The position numbers and the translations under genes are program-made. A DNA stretch of 64,000 nt from Micromonospora sp. C28SCA-DRY-2 (GTDB lineage: Bacteria; Actinomycetota; Actinomycetes; Mycobacteriales; Micromonosporaceae), in contig NZ_JAUMKD010000001.1 of assembly GCF_030519475.1 (NCBI RefSeq), positions 1,116,001 through 1,180,000 on the forward strand. The letters are read 5' to 3'. The notes under the pieces are model-generated. The model saw only the letters and a list, made by a program, of their open reading frames with translations, did no database searches and was not told the DNA's origin. The stretch's first letter is position 1; each line of letters begins with the position of its first letter. Positions 27,673 to 35,618 of this stretch are shown one piece after another.

Positions 27673-28185
27673 ATGACGAACCGGCAGCAGGACACCGGCA
27701 ACGGCGGGCGGCGGGTAACCGTGCGTGAGGGCGCCAGTCACGCTCTGCTCGACGACGTGGCGAAGCAGATCATCGAGCAGCTCCAGGAGGACGGCCGCCG
27801 GCCGTACGCCACCATCGGCAAGGCGGTCGGGCTCTCCGAGGCCGCGGTGCGGCAGCGGGTGCAGCGGCTGCTCGACGCCGGGGTGATGCAGATCGTCGCG
27901 GTGACCGATCCGCTCCAGCTCGGCTTCCCCCGCCAGGCCATGATCGGCCTGCGTACCGACGGTGATCTGGAGGCGGTGGCCGACCGCCTCGCCGAGCTGG
28001 AGGAGGTCGACTACGTGGTCATCACGGCCGGCTCGTTCGACCTGCTCACCGAGGTGGTCTGCCGCAACGACGACCACCTGCTGGAGATCCTGCAACGGCT
28101 GCGCGCGGTCGAGGGCGTGCTCTCCACCGAGGCGTTCGTCTACCTCAAGCTGCGCAAGCAGACCTACACCTGGGGCACCGCCTGA
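27673..28185 (+). CDS. Lrp/AsnC-family transcriptional regulator
   Basis: A 170-residue regulator. A helix-turn-helix occupies about residues 25-75 (ATIGKAVGLSEAAVRQRVQRLLDAGVMQ is split over two helices), followed by a C-terminal RAM ligand domain ending in VYLKLRKQTYTWGT. The ATG has GGGGAG 6 nt upstream. It is divergent from the pot operon and upstream of the aminotransferase-oxidase operon, so it is the likely local regulator of polyamine catabolism. Confidence 0.88.
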   Translation: MTNRQQDTGNGGRRVTVREGASHALLDDVAKQIIEQLQEDGRRPYATIGKAVGLSEAAVRQRVQRLLDAGVMQIVAVTDPLQLGFPRQAMIGLRTDGDLEAVADRLAELEEVDYVVITAGSFDLLTEVVCRNDDHLLEILQRLRAVEGVLSTEAFVYLKLRKQTYTWGTA

Positions 28186-28492
28186 TCAGTCGGCACCTCC
28201 GGGCCGCCCGACGCCCCCCGCGTTGATCCACTCCATGTCGCCGATGTGGCGGTATCCGAGCCAGTGCGACACCGCCACATCGGCGAACCAGAGTGGATCT
28301 TGTCGCGACGGTGCGAGGCGCACTCAGCCCGAGATGCGGATTCCGTCGCCTGCCCTCTAGCTCCTCGCTGATTCCGTTGTCGTTCCGGCCATAGACCACC
28401 GATCCCACTTGCTTTCCGGGCTCGGGCTGTGGGATAACCGTGGGCAGTGCGGCCGGTGTCCCCTGACCGGCCCGAGACCCGATGGGGCTGAC
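28186..28492. other. Intergenic region with palindrome and putative regulator sites
   Basis: The region holds no gene. It contains a long imperfect inverted repeat at 28225-28299 and two copies of the GATTCCGTYG motif (28339-28348, 28370-28379), so it probably carries the promoter of the aminotransferase operon. I see no clear -35/-10 pair. Confidence 0.5.
28225..28299. repeat. Palindromic intergenic element (GATCCACTC type)
   Basis: Arms of 29 nt (28225-28253 and 28271-28299) share GATCCACTC at the outer end and CGCCGATGTGGCGGT at the inner end, with about five central mismatches. It may act as a terminator for the lrp gene or be a member of a dispersed repeat family. Confidence 0.7.
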
Positions 28493-29839
28493 ATGGCCAA
28501 CGCCACCGACCACCTCTGGATGCACTTCACCCGGATGGCGAGCTACTCCGCCGGCGAGGTGCCGACCATCGTCCGCGGCGAGGGCGCGTACGTCTGGGAC
28601 GCCCAGGGCCGCCGCTACCTCGACGGGCTCGCCGGGCTCTTCGTGGTCAACGCCGGCCACGGCCGCGCGGAGCTGGCCGAGGCCGCCGCCAAGCAGGCCG
28701 GCGAGCTGGCCTACTTCCCGCTCTGGTCGTACGCCCACCCGAAGGCGGTGGAGCTGGCCGAGAAGATCTCGGCACTCGCCCCCGGCGACCTGAACCGGGT
28801 CTTCTTCACCACCGGCGGCTCGGAGGCCGTCGAGGCGGCCTGGAAGCTGGCCCGGGCCTACTTCAAGCGCACCGGCCAGCCCAACAAGTACAAGGTGGTC
28901 AGCCGCTACATCGCCTACCACGGCACCTCGATGGGCGCGCTGTCGATCACCGGCCTGCCCGGCATCAAGAGCGACTTCGAGCCGCTGGTGCCCGGTGGGA
29001 TCAAGGTGCCGAACACCAACTTCTACCGGGCGCCCGAGCACGGCGACGACCCCGAGGCGTTCGGCCGCTGGGCCGCCGACGAGATCGGCCGCGCCATCGA
29101 GCGGGAGGGGCCGGACACGGTGGCGGCGGTCTTCCTGGAGCCGGTGCAGAACTCCGGCGGCTGCTTCCCCCCGCCGCCCGGCTACTTCGAGCGGGTCCGC
29201 GAGATCTGCGACGCGTACGACGTGCTGCTCGTCTCCGACGAGGTGATCTGCTCCTGGGGCCGGCTCGGCGAGTACTTCGGCGCCGTCCGCTACGGCTACC
29301 AGCCGGACATCATCACCACCGCCAAGGGCATCACCTCCGGCTACGCCCCGCTCGGCGCGATGATCGCCAGCGACCGGCTGATGGAGCCGTTCCTCACCGA
29401 GACCGGCATGTTCGCCCACGGGGTGACCTTCGGCGGGCACCCGGTCTCCTGCGCGGTGGCCCTGGCCAACCTGGAGGTCTTCGCCCGCGAGGACCTGGTC
29501 GGGCACGTCCGGGCCAACGAGGCGGCGTTCCGCGCCACCCTGGAGAAGCTGCACGACCTGCCGATCGTCGGTGACGTCCGGGGCGACGGCTACTTCTACG
29601 GCATCGAGCTGGTCAAGGACAAGACCACCCGGGAGACCTTCGACGAGGCAGAGTCGGAGCGGCTGCTGCGCGGCTTCCTCTCCACCGCGCTCTTCCAGGC
29701 CGGGTTGTACTGCCGCGCCGACGACCGGGGCGACCCGGTGGTGCAGCTCGCCCCGCCGCTGATCGCCGAGCAGCAGCAGTTCGACGAGATCGAGCAGATC
29801 CTGCGCGGCGTGCTGACCGAGGCATGGGCACGCCTCTGA
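28493..29839 (+). CDS. Class III aminotransferase, putrescine aminotransferase-like
   Basis: A 448-residue PLP aminotransferase resembling SpuC-type polyamine transaminases (putrescine to aminobutanal). Visible: FFTTGGSEAVEAAWKLAR, SDEVICSWGRLG, and PLP Lys278 in TTAKGITSG. I chose the ATG at 28493 (MANATDHLW), since the open frame upstream lacks coding character. The next gene overlaps by 16 bp. It would feed patD and gabT at 5883-8597. A beta-alanine or other omega-amino acid substrate is possible. Confidence 0.82.
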   Translation: MANATDHLWMHFTRMASYSAGEVPTIVRGEGAYVWDAQGRRYLDGLAGLFVVNAGHGRAELAEAAAKQAGELAYFPLWSYAHPKAVELAEKISALAPGDLNRVFFTTGGSEAVEAAWKLARAYFKRTGQPNKYKVVSRYIAYHGTSMGALSITGLPGIKSDFEPLVPGGIKVPNTNFYRAPEHGDDPEAFGRWAADEIGRAIEREGPDTVAAVFLEPVQNSGGCFPPPPGYFERVREICDAYDVLLVSDEVICSWGRLGEYFGAVRYGYQPDIITTAKGITSGYAPLGAMIASDRLMEPFLTETGMFAHGVTFGGHPVSCAVALANLEVFAREDLVGHVRANEAAFRATLEKLHDLPIVGDVRGDGYFYGIELVKDKTTRETFDEAESERLLRGFLSTALFQAGLYCRADDRGDPVVQLAPPLIAEQQQFDEIEQILRGVLTEAWARL

Positions 29840-30531
29840 CCGGCGGGTCCGGGCCTCCGCCCGCTGCCGAGTCCCGGTCCGCCGGGGCCCGCTCGCCGGC
29901 CGACGCCGAGGTCGGGCGGACGGCGCGCACCCGCGTACGCCGACTGCCCGACCTCGCGGCGCACGACCGGGCGAGCCTGTACGCGGTGCTCGACGCCGGC
30001 CGGGTCGGCCACCTGGCCATCGTGGAAGGCGACCAGCCGTACGCGCTCCCGGTCGGCTACGCCCGCGACGGCGACCGGGTGCTGGTGCACGGCGCCACCG
30101 GCAGCCGGCTGTTCCGGCACCTGGCCGCCGGCGCGCCGGCCTGCCTCACGGTCACCCTGCTGGACGGGCTGGTGCTGGCCCGCAGCGCCTTCGAGTCCTC
30201 GATGAACTACCGCTGCGCGATGGTGCTCGGCACCCTGGCCAGCCTGGCCGGCGACGAGAAGCTGGCCGCGCTGGAACGGCTCTCGGAGCACCTGCTGCCC
30301 GGCCGCTGGGCGGTGATCCGGCCACCGTCGGCGAAGGAACTGGCGGCCACCCTGGTGCTCGCGCTGCCGCTGACCGAGTGCTCGGTGAAGATCAGCGCCG
30401 GGCCGCCGGACGATCCGCCCGAGGACCTCTCGCGCGAGGTCTGGGCCGGCGTGGTGCCGGTGGTGGAGTCGCTCGGCCGCCCGGAGCCCGATCCGGCGCT
30501 CCGCTTCGACCTGCCGCCCCCGGAGTGGTGA
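29824..30531 (+). CDS. Pyridoxamine 5'-phosphate oxidase-family flavin-binding protein
   Basis: A 235-residue protein with a split-barrel flavin fold of the NimA/PNPOx-like type: YAVLDAGRVGHLAIVEGDQP at the start of the barrel, then LPVGYARDGDRVLVHGATGSRLFRHL. It overlaps the aminotransferase by 16 bp and the next oxidase by one base (TGATG), so it is part of a three-gene operon. Its reaction is not known; a role in detoxifying or reducing an amine-pathway product is a guess. Confidence 0.75.
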   Translation: MGTPLTGGSGPPPAAESRSAGARSPADAEVGRTARTRVRRLPDLAAHDRASLYAVLDAGRVGHLAIVEGDQPYALPVGYARDGDRVLVHGATGSRLFRHLAAGAPACLTVTLLDGLVLARSAFESSMNYRCAMVLGTLASLAGDEKLAALERLSEHLLPGRWAVIRPPSAKELAATLVLALPLTECSVKISAGPPDDPPEDLSREVWAGVVPVVESLGRPEPDPALRFDLPPPEW

Positions 30532-31907
30532 TGCGTTACCCGGAGCTGTCGTACTGGCTGTCCACGGTGGACGAGCCGCTGACCCCGCGCCCGCCCCTGC
30601 CGGGCGACGCCGAGGCCGATGTGGTGATCGTCGGCGCCGGCTACACCGGGCTGTGGACGGCGTACTACCTGGCCGGGGCGGACCCGACGTTGCGGATCAC
30701 CGTGCTGGAGGCCGAGATCGCCGGGTACGGCGCGTCCGGGCGCAACGGCGGCTGGTGCTCCGCGCTCTTCCCCACCTCACTGCCCGCGCTGGCCCGCCGG
30801 CACGGCCGGGACGCCGCGCTCGCCATGCAACGCACCATGCAGGCCACGGTGCGCGAGGTCGGCCGGGTGGTCGCGGCCGAGGGCATCGACTGCGACTGGG
30901 CGTACGGCGGGACGGTGGTGCTCGCCCGGACCGGTCCGCAGCTCGCCCGGGCCCGGGCGGCCGTCGAGGAGGCCCGGGAGTTCGGACTCGGCCCGGAGGA
31001 CCTGGCGCTGCTGGACGCCGGCGAGGCGACGGCCCGGTGCGCCGCCGAGGGGGTGCTCGGCGGGACGTACACGCCGCACTGCGCGGCGGTGCACCCGGCG
31101 CGGCTGGTCCGCGGCCTGGCCCGGGCGGTGCAGCGGCGCGGGGTGACCATCCACGAGCGCACCCCGGTGACGGCGATCCGGTCCGGCGCGGCGGTGACCC
31201 CGGCCGGCACGGTACGCGCGCCGGTGGTGATCCGGGCCACCGAGGGCTACACACCGCTGCTGCCCGGGCAGCGGCGCACGGTCGCGCCGGTCTACTCGCT
31301 GATGGTGGCCACCGAGCCGCTGCCGGCGCGGACCTGGGAGCGGATCGGGCTGGCGGAGCGGGAGACCTTCTCCGACCACCGGCACGTCATCGTCTACGGC
31401 CAGCGCACCGCCGACGGGCGGCTCGCCTTCGGCGGTCGGGGCGCCCCGTACCACTTCGGGTCCCGCGTGGTGCCGGGGTACGACCGGGAGCCGCGGGTCT
31501 TCGCGGCGCTGCGCCGTACGCTCGGCGAGCTCTTCCCGGTGCTCGGCCCGGACGTGCCGGTGACGCACACCTGGGGCGGGCCGCTCGGGGTGGCCCGGGA
31601 CTGGGCCGCCTCGGTGGGCTACGACCCGGCCAGCGGGCTCGGCTGGGCCGGCGGGTACGTCGGCGACGGCGTCGGCACCAGCAACCTCGCCGGCCGTACG
31701 CTGGCCGACCTGATCCGGGGTGAGCGCACGGAGCTGACCGCCCTCCCCTGGGTCAACCACCGCTCCCCGAGGTGGGAGCCGGAGCCCCTGCGCTGGCTGG
31801 CGGTCAACGCCGCCCTGCGCCTGATGCTCTCCGCCGACGCCGCCGAACTCCGCTCCGGCCGCCCCTCCCGCCGAGCCACCACCGTCTCCCACCTCCTCGG
31901 CCACTAA
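30531..31907 (+). CDS. FAD-dependent oxidoreductase, DAO/PuuB-like (second copy)
   Basis: A 458-residue flavoenzyme and a paralogue of 21874-23295. The FAD motif is VVIVGAGYTGLW and the signature ASGRNGGWC. The terminal GGYVGDGVGTSNLAGRTLADL region is the second flavin contact. It overlaps the flavin-binding protein by one base. Probable amine or amino-acid oxidase in the polyamine group; substrate not determined. Confidence 0.8.
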   Translation: MRYPELSYWLSTVDEPLTPRPPLPGDAEADVVIVGAGYTGLWTAYYLAGADPTLRITVLEAEIAGYGASGRNGGWCSALFPTSLPALARRHGRDAALAMQRTMQATVREVGRVVAAEGIDCDWAYGGTVVLARTGPQLARARAAVEEAREFGLGPEDLALLDAGEATARCAAEGVLGGTYTPHCAAVHPARLVRGLARAVQRRGVTIHERTPVTAIRSGAAVTPAGTVRAPVVIRATEGYTPLLPGQRRTVAPVYSLMVATEPLPARTWERIGLAERETFSDHRHVIVYGQRTADGRLAFGGRGAPYHFGSRVVPGYDREPRVFAALRRTLGELFPVLGPDVPVTHTWGGPLGVARDWAASVGYDPASGLGWAGGYVGDGVGTSNLAGRTLADLIRGERTELTALPWVNHRSPRWEPEPLRWLAVNAALRLMLSADAAELRSGRPSRRATTVSHLLGH

Positions 31908-31930
31908 CCCCCCACCCCCGCCGCCCACCC

Positions 31931-31993
31931 CGTCGATCATGGGGTTGGCGGCAGCATGGGAGATCGAAAACGCCGCCAACCTCATGATCAACG
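31931..31993. repeat. Palindromic intergenic element (GATCATG type)
   Basis: Arms of 22 nt (31931-31952 and 31972-31993) contain GATCATGGGGTTGGCGGC and a near-exact complement (two mismatches). It lies between convergent genes and may terminate transcription from both sides. Related to the element at 42109-42166. Confidence 0.75.
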
Positions 31994-32035
31994 GCGGGAA
32001 CCCCGGGCGCGGGGGGAGGGGGCGCGGTGGGGGGG

Positions 32036-32401
32036 TTAGTGGTTGGGGGGGATTACGCGGAGGTGGCCGCGGCGGGCGGTGTGGCCGGGGGTGGGGAGGT
32101 TCTGGTCGTCCTCGGGGGGACGGGGGGTGGGGCGGGCGGCCTCGCGGACCGCCTCGGCCAGCGCGACCAGGTCGTCGGTGGTGGGCGGCGGGGGCTCGAA
32201 CTCGCCCTCGTGGCGGACCACGTCCCAGCCCCGCGGCGCGGTCAGGCTCCGGGCGTGCGGCTCACAGAGGTCGTACGTGTGGGGCTCGGCGAAGGCCGCC
32301 AGCGGGCCCACCACGGCGGTCGACTCGTTGTAGACATAGGTCAATGTGGCGACCGCTTGCCGGGGGCAGCCGTTACGGGAGCAGCGCCGTGGTGACCTCA
32401 C
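32036..32401 (-). CDS. DUF3499 family protein
   Basis: A 121-residue protein of an actinobacteria-specific family. The conserved block is a cysteine-containing N-terminus (CSRNGCPRQAVATLTYVY), then YDLCEPHARSLTAPRGWDVV, which together look like a zinc-binding unit. The GTG at 32401 follows TACCCT by 6 nt, indicating a leaderless mRNA. Neighbours in the window (zincin, WhiB, CofD/E) match its usual conserved setting. Function unknown. Confidence 0.85.
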   Translation of the reverse strand: MRSPRRCSRNGCPRQAVATLTYVYNESTAVVGPLAAFAEPHTYDLCEPHARSLTAPRGWDVVRHEGEFEPPPPTTDDLVALAEAVREAARPTPRPPEDDQNLPTPGHTARRGHLRVIPPNH

Positions 32402-32407
32402 GGCGGC

Positions 32408-32413
32408 AGGGTA
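32408..32413 (-). promoter_or_regulatory. -10 of leaderless DUF3499 transcript
   Basis: TACCCT on the minus strand, 6 nt before the GTG at 32401. No Shine-Dalgarno sequence is present. Confidence 0.55.
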
Positions 32414-32541
32414 TCTCCATTACCGGCTCCGGCGCACCGCTTCGCGTTGCGACACGCCCGTCATGGTGATCACAATTCGCCCGGCGTGGCCGCGCCGCGC
32501 CACGGGGGCGGCACTGCCGCAGGCCAGGCCGGCCCGGGGAC

Positions 32542-32547
32542 TACCCT
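32542..32547 (+). promoter_or_regulatory. -10 of leaderless zincin-like transcript
   Basis: TACCCT on the plus strand, 6 nt before the ATG at 32554. It is the same hexamer and spacing as the divergent DUF3499 gene. Confidence 0.55.
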
Positions 32548-32553
32548 GGCCTC

Positions 32554-33003
32554 ATGACGAGCCCGGAACACCGCCGCCCCGGCTCCGGCCGGCGCGCCCA
32601 CCGTGACCGGCACGGGCGCGGGCTGCGCGGACGGCTGGTGCCGGCGACCGTGCCGCTGGCCCGGACCAAGGCGGAGGTCTTCGACGACCTGGTCCTGGAC
32701 ACCGTCGAGACGCTGGAGCGGCGGTTCGCCAAGGAGTTGGCCGGGGTCGAGTTCGCGGTGGAGGACGTGCCACCGGAGCTGAATGTCTACGACTCCGACG
32801 TGCTGGAGGACGGCGAGGTGCCGCTGGCCCGGCTGCTGCCCGGCCGTCCCGGCCGGCAGGAGGTGCCGCCCCGGATCGTGCTCTACCGCCGCCCGCTGGA
32901 GTTCCGCGCGATGGACCGCGAGGACCTCGCCGACCTGGTACATGACGTGATCATCGAGCAGGTGGCGAACCTGCTCGGCGTCGACCCGGACGAGTTGGCC
33001 TGA
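32554..33003 (+). CDS. Metallopeptidase-family (minimal zincin) protein with degenerate active site
   Basis: A 149-residue protein matching the short zincin/DUF1025 family. Its C-terminal half reads RPLEFRA, then LADLVHDVIIEQVANLLGVD where active members carry HExxH. Here the positions are occupied by E-Q-V-A-N, so the zinc site is lost and peptidase activity is unlikely. It is leaderless by context. It is convergent with whiB. Confidence 0.78.
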   Translation: MTSPEHRRPGSGRRAHRDRHGRGLRGRLVPATVPLARTKAEVFDDLVLDTVETLERRFAKELAGVEFAVEDVPPELNVYDSDVLEDGEVPLARLLPGRPGRQEVPPRIVLYRRPLEFRAMDREDLADLVHDVIIEQVANLLGVDPDELA

Positions 33004-33114
33004 CCCGCGCCAGCGCGGACCGGAGCCGGCCGGGCGAGCGCGTCACCGCCCGTCGGGACGCCGTGGCGCCCGGGCCCGAGCCGGGCGGCCCCCACCGCCC
33101 CGGCCCGGCACCGC

Positions 33115-33372
33115 TCAGGCGGCCCGCCGCTTCAGCTTGCGCCGCTCCCGCTCGGAGAGCCCACCCCAGATCCCGAACCGCTCGTCGTGACCGAGAGCGT
33201 ATTCGAGGCATTCCGTCTTGACCTCGCAGCGCGAGCAGATCCGCTTCGCCTCGCGGGTCGAACCGCCCTTCTCGGGAAAGAACGCCTCCGGGTCGGTCTG
33301 CGAGCACAGCGCCCGCTCCTGCCACTCCGGCGCGTTTCCGAGCAGGTCGGCCACCTCAAGCTGGCCGTCCAT
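33115..33372 (-). CDS. whiB: WhiB-family iron-sulfur regulator (WhiB/WhiB2 type)
   Basis: An 85-residue Wbl protein. Four cluster-binding cysteines are Cys23, Cys46, Cys49 and Cys55, followed by the GIWGG turn and a basic C-terminal tail (ERRKLKRRAA). The sequence PEAFFPEKGGSTREAKRIC is typical of WhiB/WhiB2, which controls sporulation septation in Streptomyces and septation in mycobacteria. AAGGAGG precedes the ATG. A palindrome overlaps its promoter at 33487-33516. Confidence 0.93.
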   Translation of the reverse strand: MDGQLEVADLLGNAPEWQERALCSQTDPEAFFPEKGGSTREAKRICSRCEVKTECLEYALGHDERFGIWGGLSERERRKLKRRAA

Positions 33373-33486
33373 CTGATGCCTCCTTGTCGCGCACCGGCGT
33401 CATCGCCGCTGCAACCCCCCACGCGAAAGGCGTGCGTGTCCGTCCGGTCCCGTTTTGTTGCGTTCCGTGCGAACAACCCCATTCAA

Positions 33487-33516
33487 ATTACACGCGTGTA
33501 ATGCGTGCGCCGTCAA
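33487..33516 (-). promoter_or_regulatory. whiB promoter overlapped by a perfect palindrome
   Basis: On the minus strand TTGACG (33516-33511) and TGTAAT (33492-33487) are 18 bp apart, a good vegetative promoter. A perfect 16-bp palindrome ATTACACGCGTGTAAT (33487-33502) covers the -10 and part of the spacer, a position suited to repression. Confidence 0.6.
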
Positions 33517-33788
33517 GCCAAACTTGATAATGGAGTCGCCCTCCCGACACGCATCCGGGCGGCCACCGCGACCACCCGGCCTCGCAACCTGCCCTATCGA
33601 TTCAGACCCCGACCGAGTAACGCCCTCTCCGGCGAGTTGCCCGAGTTTTCTCCCGTGGCGTTTCCGCGCCGGCCCGGGACGAGGGCGCCGGCGAGGACTC
33701 CCGGGAGATCACCCGCCAAGTTGGTGATCTTGATGGGTGCCAGGTTAACCCGACTTCGCCAGGGCCGCCCGTCGAGCCGGAAACGCCG

Positions 33789-33823
33789 ACCGCGCTCCGC
33801 CCACAATGTGGACGGAGCGCGGT
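33789..33823 (-). terminator. Hairpin terminator downstream of the DUF4331 operon
   Basis: Arms ACCGCGCTCCG (33789-33799) and CGGAGCGCGGT (33813-33823) with an inner CCAC/GTGG pairing, 21 bp after the stop at 33844. Confidence 0.75.
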
Positions 33824-33843
33824 GCCCGACGAGCCGGCAGAGG

Positions 33844-34197
33844 TCAGCCGCCACCCGGCGGGACCCTGGTCGGCCAGACGAACTCGGCGACCGAGCCGCC
33901 GCTGACGGTGACCGCGCCGGCCGGCGTACGGTCGTCCCACCAGACGGTATAGAGGCCGGCGGGCAGGTCCGGGTAGACGGCACTGTGGAAGGTGCCGTCG
34001 CGTACCCGCCGCTCCCGCACCGCCGAGTGGGTACGCGGCGAGCCGTCGGCGGTCGCCGCCGAGTCGGCGGTGCGGCTGATCTCGATCTCCCGCCCGTGCA
34101 GATCCCGTCCGGTGTAGATGATCAGGGCCCCGGTGTCCCCGCCCAGGTCCAGGACGACGCTGCCGGTCTCCGACGGCCCGTACGCGTGCTCGGTCAT
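33844..34197 (-). CDS. Small hypothetical protein in DUF4331 operon
   Basis: A 117-residue protein I do not recognise. It appears beta-rich: GALIIYTGRDLHGREIEISR, then FHSAVYPDLPAGLYTVWWDD, then AGAVTVSGGSVAEFVWP, like a small beta-sandwich. No signal peptide is seen. I used the ATG at 34197; a GTG at 34212 overlaps the DUF4331 stop (GTGA) and could be the true start. It is the last gene of a three-gene operon with DUF4331 and a small Tat protein. Confidence 0.65.
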   Translation of the reverse strand: MTEHAYGPSETGSVVLDLGGDTGALIIYTGRDLHGREIEISRTADSAATADGSPRTHSAVRERRVRDGTFHSAVYPDLPAGLYTVWWDDRTPAGAVTVSGGSVAEFVWPTRVPPGGG

Positions 34198-34208
34198 CCG
34201 CTCCCCCG

Positions 34209-35603
34209 TCACCCCGCCGCCGACGGGTTGGTGAACCCGTCGTACGGCGTGCCCAGGTAGGGGAAGTTCGGCAGGAACCCGGCGGTCACGTCGGCGGCGC
34301 TCAGCCCCGGGGTGACCGCTGCCGCCGCCGCGTCCGGCCGGAACGTCCGGTCGACCAGCGGCACGGTCAGCCCGGCGATCGCCCGCAGCGCGATGGTGAC
34401 CACGTCGTCGACGGGTCGGCGGCCGTTCGGGAAGCCGGCCAGGTCGCCGCCGAGCACGCCGAACCGGTCCGGCCGGCGGCTGGGCGGGATCGCCGTGTTC
34501 AGCCGGAGCATGTCGGCCTGGATGTCGCCGGTGGCGTTGGCGAACCCGTCGATCAGCCCCGCCGGTACGCCGGTCAGCAGGAGCGCCACCAGGTCGGCCC
34601 GGGGCTTCTTGGCCTTGTTCAGCCGGTCCAGGTTGGCGAAGACGCCCGGGTAGAGCGCCGGCAGCAGGGCGGCGAGTTCCGGCTGCTCGACGAACTGGGC
34701 GAACCGCTTGTCCTCCGTCGGCGGCAGCGAGTTCCACAGGTCCTTCCTGGACATCGGCACGATGACCTCGTTGAACAGCGGGTTGCCCAGCCGGGACACC
34801 TGGGCGAACGGCCCGGCCGCCACGCCCCGGCCAGGTTCGCTGCCGATCACCCGGGCCTGCCGGCGCGCGGCCGAGGTCCAGACGCCGATCACCGACGCCT
34901 GGTCGGTGACCCCGTAACGGTTGGCCCGCCGGCGCACAGTGCCCAGCGGCACCTGCAGCGCGATGCTGTGCACGTTCATCCGGTCGGTCGCGTTCACCGG
35001 CTCGCCCTCGGCCCGGAAGACCTTCCGGCCGGCCACGTGCAGCTGCTGGAACGGGCGCAGCGTACCGAGGTCGAAGACCGCGCCGAGGTCGACGAAGAAG
35101 CCGTCCGCCCGCTGCCCGGCGAAGACCCGCTCGCCGGTGGAGAGGCTGTACGTGGCCTGCCGGACCAGCTCGGTGTAGTTCGGCGTGGAGAGCGGGCCCA
35201 CGTTGCACGGCGGGCAGGGCAGCTTGTGCGCCAGGCGGTGCTCCCGGCCGCCGGCGATCCGGGTCAGGCTGTAGAACTGCCGCCGGTTCCAGTTCTCGCT
35301 GTCCAGCGAGTCGATCGGGCCGGTGTTGTACAGAAAGCTGTTCGGATTGGTGATCTCGGTGGTGAATTCGAAACGGTAGACGACATCGGCGCGGCCGTCG
35401 CCGTCGTTGTCGATATTGATGTCGTACTGCACGTCGTCGCCGAACTCGAAGAAGTTGGGCCCCCCGGACGGCAGTTGCAACGGCACGTAGTTGGCGATCA
35501 GCGTCACCGTGTCGGGCCGGTCGGGGCTGACGAACGCGTACAGGTCGGACGAGTCGGCGACCGGATCCTTGGCTATCTCCGGTGCCTCGCGGTGGGAGGA
35601 CAT
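34209..35603 (-). CDS. DUF4331 family protein
   Basis: A 464-residue protein starting MSSHREAPEIAKDPVADSSD, the family signature, with later INIDNDGDGRADVVYRFEF, and a large central region including NYTELVRQATYS. The family is widespread and uncharacterised. It lacks its own signal peptide, yet the preceding 91-residue gene is a Tat-signal protein 16 bp upstream. GGAGG lies 8 nt before the ATG. Confidence 0.85.
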   Translation of the reverse strand: MSSHREAPEIAKDPVADSSDLYAFVSPDRPDTVTLIANYVPLQLPSGGPNFFEFGDDVQYDINIDNDGDGRADVVYRFEFTTEITNPNSFLYNTGPIDSLDSENWNRRQFYSLTRIAGGREHRLAHKLPCPPCNVGPLSTPNYTELVRQATYSLSTGERVFAGQRADGFFVDLGAVFDLGTLRPFQQLHVAGRKVFRAEGEPVNATDRMNVHSIALQVPLGTVRRRANRYGVTDQASVIGVWTSAARRQARVIGSEPGRGVAAGPFAQVSRLGNPLFNEVIVPMSRKDLWNSLPPTEDKRFAQFVEQPELAALLPALYPGVFANLDRLNKAKKPRADLVALLLTGVPAGLIDGFANATGDIQADMLRLNTAIPPSRRPDRFGVLGGDLAGFPNGRRPVDDVVTIALRAIAGLTVPLVDRTFRPDAAAAAVTPGLSAADVTAGFLPNFPYLGTPYDGFTNPSAAG

Positions 35604-35618
35604 GTGACCAACCTCCGC

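Larger units (their letters stand above)
33373..33843. other. Long intergenic region upstream of whiB
   Basis: This 471-bp stretch has no convincing gene. Its left part is AT-richer than the rest of the window and holds the whiB promoter; the right part holds a hairpin terminator at 33789-33823. The length suggests a long whiB 5' leader or several promoters. Confidence 0.6.

Noticed and set aside
32930..32990. Active zinc protease site in the zincin-family protein
   Set aside because: The HExxH position lacks both histidines.
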